From JBFLVQ01 sp040758525 (GTDB lineage Bacteria > Acidobacteriota > Blastocatellia > Chloracidobacteriales > JADJPF01), in the NCBI GenBank assembly GCA_040758525.1, contig JBFLVQ010000304.1, positions 1 through 10,810 on the forward strand: a DNA stretch of 10,810 nucleotides, in the 5' to 3' direction. Under the pieces are notes generated by a model. It made no database searches and was not told where the DNA came from. It saw nothing but the letters and a program-made list of their open reading frames with translations. Positions 6,875 to 10,810 of this stretch are shown here, piece after piece; position 1 is the stretch's first letter; each line of letters opens with the position of its first letter. A program made the position numbers and the translations under genes.

Positions 6875-7828
6875 ATGGCATGGGACACGATTATTAAAAC
6901 AGCACCGGACTGGAAGCTTGAGCCAAATCTTCGAGACTATGAACAGACGCGCGTTATTTTCAGTTGGGATGAAGCTCGTCGCGAATTGGCCGGATTGCCC
7001 TCCGGACGTGGGCTCAATATCGCATATGAAGCTGTTGATCGGCATACGGCAGGTTCTGATGGCGAGCGTTTAGCATTAAGATGGCTGAGCAAAAGCGGTG
7101 TTATTGAAGATTACACATATTCCCAATTGAGCGGACTCACCAACAGATTTGCCAATGTTCTAAAAAAGCTTGGCGTTGCCAAAGGAGATCGAGTATACGC
7201 GCTATCTGGACGTATTCCTGAACTCTACATTACAGCTCTCGGAACACTAAAGAATAGAAGTGTATTCTGTCCACTCTTTTCCGCATTTGGACCAGAACCG
7301 ATCAAAGCGCGAATGGTAATTGGCGAGCCGAAAGTTCTTTTCACCACCGAATCTTTATATCACCGAAAAATTGAAGCGATCCGTGATGAGTTGCCATTCC
7401 TGGAACATATCATACTCGTTGCAGATGAAGATGAACCAACGAATGTGGCTGGCACTATCGATTATTACAAGCTAATGGATGAAACAAGTGATCAATTTGA
7501 GATAGATCCGACAGATCCTGAAGATATTGCACTCTTGCATTTCACAAGCGGAACTACCGGAACACCAAAAGGCGCTATTCATGTTCACAGGGCAGTTCTG
7601 GCACATCATATCACTGGAAAATATGCACTCGATCTGCATAAAGACGACATCTTCTGGTGTACTGCCGATCCAGGTTGGGTGACAGGAACTTCTTTTGGAA
7701 TTATCTCGCCATTGACCAATGGTGTGACAAGCATTGTTGATGAACATGATTTCGATGCCGAGCGATGGTACGGTATTCTTGAAGCTCAAAAAGTATCTGT
7801 TTGGTATACCGCGCCTACCGCGATTTGA
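6875..7828 (+). CDS. acsA: Acetate-CoA ligase (AMP-forming), N-terminal part before TGA
   Basis: Codes for residues 1-317 of an AcsA-type acetyl-CoA synthetase, which makes acetyl-CoA, AMP and PPi from acetate, ATP and CoA. The start at 6875 is chosen because GAGGT lies 6 nt upstream and the protein opens MAWDTIIKTAPDW as expected; an in-frame start at 6710 would add an unrelated leader. The ATP-binding P-loop TSGTTGTPKG is at 224-233, followed by PGWVTGTSFGI and VWYTAPTAI. Translation then meets TGA at codon 318, where relatives have Arg (APTAFR in the Bacillus enzyme). The break falls inside the large N-terminal domain, so this piece alone cannot be a working ligase. The remaining enzyme is encoded in the same frame from 7829. 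The two pieces together would make a 587-residue protein, close to the roughly 570 of Bacillus AcsA. Confidence 0.88.
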   Translation: MAWDTIIKTAPDWKLEPNLRDYEQTRVIFSWDEARRELAGLPSGRGLNIAYEAVDRHTAGSDGERLALRWLSKSGVIEDYTYSQLSGLTNRFANVLKKLGVAKGDRVYALSGRIPELYITALGTLKNRSVFCPLFSAFGPEPIKARMVIGEPKVLFTTESLYHRKIEAIRDELPFLEHIILVADEDEPTNVAGTIDYYKLMDETSDQFEIDPTDPEDIALLHFTSGTTGTPKGAIHVHRAVLAHHITGKYALDLHKDDIFWCTADPGWVTGTSFGIISPLTNGVTSIVDEHDFDAERWYGILEAQKVSVWYTAPTAI

Positions 7829-8638
7829 ATGATGATGAAAGCCAACCCATATCTGATTCGCAGCTACAATCACAGTTCATTGCGATTTCTTTCCAGTGTT
7901 GGAGAACCTCTCAATCCAGAAGCAGTATTATGGGGAAAGAAAGTCTTCGGACTCCCTTTTCATGATAATTGGTGGCAAACAGAGACCGGAGGAATAATGA
8001 TCGCCAATTATCCTGCAATGGATATCAAACCTGGTTCAATGGGCCGTCCACTGCCTGGAATAGAAGCTTTCATAGTGCATCAAGACAAAGAAGGTAGGGT
8101 GAAGGTTATTAACGAGCCTGATGTGCAAGGCGAGTTGGCTTTGCGACCGGGCTGGCCATCAATGTTTCGCGGGTACTGGAACGAACCTGAGCGATACCAG
8201 AAATGTTTCGCTGATGGTTTTTATCTCACTGGAGATTTGGCAAAGCGTGACAATGATGGTTACTTCTGGTTCGTAGCGCGAAAGGACGATGTGATCAAGA
8301 GTTCAGGCCACTTGATAGGTCCTTTTGAAGTTGAAAGCTTGTTAATGGAGCATAGAGCAGTAGCTGAAGCAGGCGTTATTGGTAAACCAGATCCCGTTGC
8401 CGGTGAAATAGTCAAAGCTTTTGTGCTCCTAAAAAGTGGTTATGAACCGAATGATGGATTGAAACGAGAATTGATGGCATTTGCTCGCAAAGAGTTTGGC
8501 GCGGTAGTAGCGCCAAAAGAGATCGAGTTTGTAACCAAACTGCCAAGAACTCGTAGCGGTAAGATTATGCGACGATTGTTGAAAGCAAGAGAGATGGGTC
8601 TGCCGGAAGGGGACACTTCAACTCTTGAGGAGAACTAG
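7829..8638 (+). CDS. acsA: Acetate-CoA ligase (AMP-forming), C-terminal part after TGA
   Basis: This continues the same frame as 6875-7828 and starts with ATG ATG ATG directly after the TGA (TGAATG). Its 269 residues carry the rest of the enzyme: SVGEPLNPE, the adenylate motif WWQTETGG (TETGG at 369-373 of the joined protein), TGD (452-454), the hinge RKDD (469-472), GPFEVES, and the terminal PRTRSGKIMRR with Lys563, the catalytic lysine usually controlled by acetylation in this family. No Shine-Dalgarno is visible before 7829, so expression would depend on readthrough or on coupled re-initiation. No residue is missing at the join other than the stop itself. The hinge-region Arg of many family members is Leu here (SGHLIGP), probably a subfamily trait. 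The stop codon lies just before the E1 alpha start. Confidence 0.88.
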   Translation: MMMKANPYLIRSYNHSSLRFLSSVGEPLNPEAVLWGKKVFGLPFHDNWWQTETGGIMIANYPAMDIKPGSMGRPLPGIEAFIVHQDKEGRVKVINEPDVQGELALRPGWPSMFRGYWNEPERYQKCFADGFYLTGDLAKRDNDGYFWFVARKDDVIKSSGHLIGPFEVESLLMEHRAVAEAGVIGKPDPVAGEIVKAFVLLKSGYEPNDGLKRELMAFARKEFGAVVAPKEIEFVTKLPRTRSGKIMRRLLKAREMGLPEGDTSTLEEN

Positions 8639-8639
8639 C

Positions 8640-9638
8640 ATGAGCATCTCCAGCAAAATAGCGCCTCTCTTTATAGAAAAATCTCATGCGCTCACGCTCT
8701 TGAAAGAGATGATGCGCATTCGCCGCTTTGAAGAGAAGGCTGCTGAACTCTACAGCCTGGGAAAGATTCACGGCTTCTTGCATCTCTATATCGGTGAGGA
8801 AGCGGTGGCTGTTGGCACGATGCAGGCGCTCACTCCTGATGATGGGATAGTAGCAACCTATCGTGAACATGGACAGGCGCTGGCAAGAGGCATTCCAGCA
8901 GGCTCGCTAATGGCAGAGATGTATGGCAAGGCTAATGGCTGTAGTCGAGGTCATGGCGGCTCTATGCACTTCTTTGATGTCAGCAGACGTTTCTATGGAG
9001 GTTATGCAATTGTTGGTGGCGGGTTGCCGATAGCTGTTGGCCTTGCCCTTGCTGATAAACTACAAAACCGGTCAAGAGTGACAGCATGCTTTTTTGGTGA
9101 TGGCGCTGTTGCTGAAGGAGAGTTTCAAGAATCGCTCAACCTTGCCACACTCTGGAAACTGCCTGTTCTCTTTATCTGCGAAAATAATTTCTATGCTATG
9201 GGTACAGCCATTGAGCGCCATCAGGCTCAATTCAATTTATGTTTGAAGGCCAAAGGATGCGGATTAGATGCAGATTCCGTAGATGGTATGGATGTTATTG
9301 CTGTTGAAGAGGCGACGCGTCGAGCTGTTAATGAAGTAAGAAGTAGAAATTATCCATACTTTTTAGAAGCGAGGACATATCGTTTCCGCGCTCATTCAAT
9401 GGCCGATCCAGATCTTTATCGAACCAAGGAAGAGATTGAGCAATGGAAGAAGCGTGATCCAATCACCCTTTTTCAAGCTCAGCTTGGAGATTTGAGGTTA
9501 TTGAACAATGCGGATCTATTAAGTATTGAAGCAGCGGTGGCAAAAGAGATTGATGAAGCAGTTGCTATAGCTGAAGCTGGAGAATGGGAGCCAATTGATA
9601 ATCTGCTCAATGATGTATATACACCGAGGTCATCATGA
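8640..9638 (+). CDS. pdhA: Pyruvate dehydrogenase E1 component, alpha subunit
   Basis: The product is a 332-residue alpha subunit of a heterotetrameric thiamine-diphosphate dehydrogenase, which decarboxylates pyruvate and passes the acetyl unit to lipoyl-E2. Signatures: RIRRFEEKAAELY (26-38), YREHGQALARG, RGHGGSMH (103-110), the TPP/Mg motif beginning GDGAVAEG (153-160) and ending ENN (181-183), and the phosphorylation-loop-like YRFRAHSMADPDLYR. The length suits the alpha/beta type of E1. ATG at 8640 has GAGGAG 7 nt upstream and lies one base after the acsA stop; a TTG at 8625 inside acsA is less likely. The stop overlaps the E1 beta start (ATGA), which implies translational coupling. An acetoin or branched-chain dehydrogenase is the alternative, but the linkage to acsA and ppsA favours pyruvate. 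Confidence 0.9.
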   Translation: MSISSKIAPLFIEKSHALTLLKEMMRIRRFEEKAAELYSLGKIHGFLHLYIGEEAVAVGTMQALTPDDGIVATYREHGQALARGIPAGSLMAEMYGKANGCSRGHGGSMHFFDVSRRFYGGYAIVGGGLPIAVGLALADKLQNRSRVTACFFGDGAVAEGEFQESLNLATLWKLPVLFICENNFYAMGTAIERHQAQFNLCLKAKGCGLDADSVDGMDVIAVEEATRRAVNEVRSRNYPYFLEARTYRFRAHSMADPDLYRTKEEIEQWKKRDPITLFQAQLGDLRLLNNADLLSIEAAVAKEIDEAVAIAEAGEWEPIDNLLNDVYTPRSS

Positions 9639-10615
9639 CAACGATTAATAAGATGACATATCGAGAAGCTGTACGAAGCGCACTCAGAGAAGCTTTAACC
9701 AACGATCCTTGTGTATTCTTGATGGGAGAGGATGTTGGATGCTATGGCGGAGCTTTTGCCGTGAGCCTTGGATTATTGAAAGAGTTTGGTCCTGAGCGAA
9801 TACGCGACACGCCACTATCAGAATCAACATTTGTTGGTGCGGGAATTGGCGCTGCTCTGGGCGGAATGCGGCCAATCGTCGAAATAATGACCGTCAACTT
9901 CAGTCTGCTGGCACTTGATCAAATCGTCAATAATGCAGCAACTCTTCGGCATATGTCAGGAGAACAATTGAGTGTTCCACTTGTGGTGCGTATGGCAACT
10001 GGAGGAGGACGCCAGCTTGCAGCGCAACATTCGCATAGCCTGGAAGGATGGTATGCCCATATTCCTGGAATCAAGGTTCTTGCTCCCGCGACTGTCGCCG
10101 ACGCAAGAGGAATGCTCTTAGCAGCATTGAAAGAGCCTGATCCTGTATTTATCTTTGAGCATACCACACTCTATCCAATGGAAGGCGATATTTACGATAC
10201 CCCTGATCCATTTGACATCAACAAGGCCGTTGTTCGCCGTGAAGGCAACGATGTCACGCTAATCACTTATGGCGGATCGCTCTTCAAGGTAATCGATGCC
10301 GCTGATCGTTTGGATAAAGATGGAATAAGTTGTGAAGTTATCGATCTACGCTCTCTCAGACCACTCGATATCGAAACCATTCTAAATTCTATTGCTAAAA
10401 CTCATCGCGCTGTGATTATTGATGAAGCTTGGCGAACTGGCAGCTTTGCTGCTGAGATCAGCGCGCAGATTATGGAAAAAGGTTTCGATAATCTTGATGC
10501 TCCGGTAGTGCGAGTTTGCAGCGCTGAAGTGCCAATACCCTATGCGAAGCATCTTGAAGATGCCGCGTTGCCTCAGGTCGAGACAATTGTGAAGACTGTT
10601 CAGAGTATGGTTTAA
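9635..10615 (+). CDS. pdhB: Pyruvate dehydrogenase E1 component, beta subunit
   Basis: The 326-residue beta subunit pairs with the alpha subunit to form the E1 active site. It has the transketolase-type pyrimidine-binding domain at about residues 5-180, with LMGEDVG (29-35, including the glutamate that activates TPP), TPLSESTFVGAGIGAA, GGGRQLAAQHSHSLEGWYAHIPGIKVLAPAT and EPDPVFIFEH. The C-terminal domain (about 195-320) contains LITYGG, EVIDLRSLRPLD, IIDEAWRTGSF and PIPYAKHLEDAALPQ. HSHSLEGWYAHIPG is characteristic of PDH and related E1 beta chains. The start overlaps the alpha-subunit stop by four bases (ATGA), and E2 starts four bases after its own stop, so the genes form one operon. Confidence 0.93.
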   Translation: MTTINKMTYREAVRSALREALTNDPCVFLMGEDVGCYGGAFAVSLGLLKEFGPERIRDTPLSESTFVGAGIGAALGGMRPIVEIMTVNFSLLALDQIVNNAATLRHMSGEQLSVPLVVRMATGGGRQLAAQHSHSLEGWYAHIPGIKVLAPATVADARGMLLAALKEPDPVFIFEHTTLYPMEGDIYDTPDPFDINKAVVRREGNDVTLITYGGSLFKVIDAADRLDKDGISCEVIDLRSLRPLDIETILNSIAKTHRAVIIDEAWRTGSFAAEISAQIMEKGFDNLDAPVVRVCSAEVPIPYAKHLEDAALPQVETIVKTVQSMV

Positions 10616-10619
10616 CGCT

Positions 10620-10810
10620 ATGGCAAACTTTGTAATGCCCAAACTTGGCGCTGATATGACGGCAGGAAAATTGCTCACCTGGCGCAAAACTGTGGGCGAT
10701 AAAATTGAAAGAGGCGAAGTTATCGCCGAGATCGAGACCGATAAATCTGATATCGAGGTCGAATCTTTTGTCACCGGCATAATCGAAAAGATCCTGATTC
10801 AACCAGGCGA
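10620..10810 (+). CDS. pdhC: PDH E2 component, lipoyl domain (3' end outside window)
   Basis: An open frame begins at ATG 10620, four bases after the E1 beta stop, and runs off the right edge, showing 63 residues. It is an N-terminal lipoyl domain: MPKLGADM at the front, a hydrophobic hairpin, then IETDKSDIEVES with Lys42 as the expected lipoylation site, and GIIEKIL. This is how dihydrolipoamide acyltransferase E2 subunits start; the peripheral-binding and catalytic domains would lie beyond the window. No good ribosome site is visible, so translation is probably coupled to E1 beta. Position and sequence fit the acetyl-transferring E2 of the PDH complex, but the acyl specificity cannot be judged from the lipoyl domain alone. 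Confidence 0.88.
   Translation, partial: MANFVMPKLGADMTAGKLLTWRKTVGDKIERGEVIAEIETDKSDIEVESFVTGIIEKILIQPG

Noticed and set aside
7826..7828. TGA as selenocysteine
   Set aside because: The family has Arg here, not a catalytic Cys, and no obvious SECIS-like stem-loop follows.
8625..8639. TTG start for E1 alpha inside the end of acsA
   Set aside because: ATG 8640 has GAGGAG 7 nt upstream and gives the normal protein; the TTG overlaps that ribosome site.
10382..10802. Two minus-strand open frames opposite E1 beta and E2
   Set aside because: Both overlap strongly supported PDH coding sequence and show no family features.

Overview
The window looks like a chromosomal segment of a bacterium, most likely an Acidobacteriota member with moderate GC. 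The best taxonomic clue is the secreted protein at 970-1920, which resembles the VWFA-related family typical of Acidobacteria. This is an inference from protein character, because no rRNA or phylogenetic marker is present. I see no mobile element, CRISPR array, tRNA or rRNA.

Layout. At the left edge (2-310, +) is the 3' part of a DksA/TraR-type zinc-finger gene. It is followed on the same strand by a two-CBS-domain protein gene (from 392) that is interrupted by an in-frame TAG at 725-727, although its frame stays family-like to 895. A hairpin at 906-954 lies in the convergent gap. From there to 6576 runs a minus-strand block, in transcription order: phosphoenolpyruvate synthase (6576-4150), a GroEL-type chaperonin (4104-2482), an intact two-CBS protein (2460-2011) and the exported VWA-like protein (1920-970). 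A divergent control region of 298 bp (6577-6874) separates it from a plus-strand block: an AcsA-type acetate-CoA ligase (6875-8638, split by an in-frame TGA at 7826-7828), pyruvate dehydrogenase E1 alpha (8640-9638), E1 beta (9635-10615) and the start of the E2 lipoyl protein (from 10620, cut by the right edge).

How the genes fit together. The two divergent blocks meet at the pyruvate/acetyl-CoA node. PEP synthase sends pyruvate up to PEP, the PDH complex oxidises pyruvate to acetyl-CoA, and AcsA makes acetyl-CoA from acetate. PEP synthase and AcsA both turn ATP into AMP, and the neighbouring CBS proteins belong to a family that often binds adenylates, so an energy-charge-linked module is a reasonable hypothesis. 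The extra chaperonin and the DksA-like factor give it a stress or starvation flavour.

Most notable observations. (1) The divergent region has a near-identical 20-bp element (17 of 20 matching) in front of each block, in opposite orientation, with an AGTTAT box 12-13 bp upstream of each copy; this suggests co-regulation. (2) Two otherwise well-preserved genes carry single in-frame stop codons. The one in acsA is immediately followed by ATG, so the choice between decay, sequence error, readthrough and a genuinely split enzyme is open.
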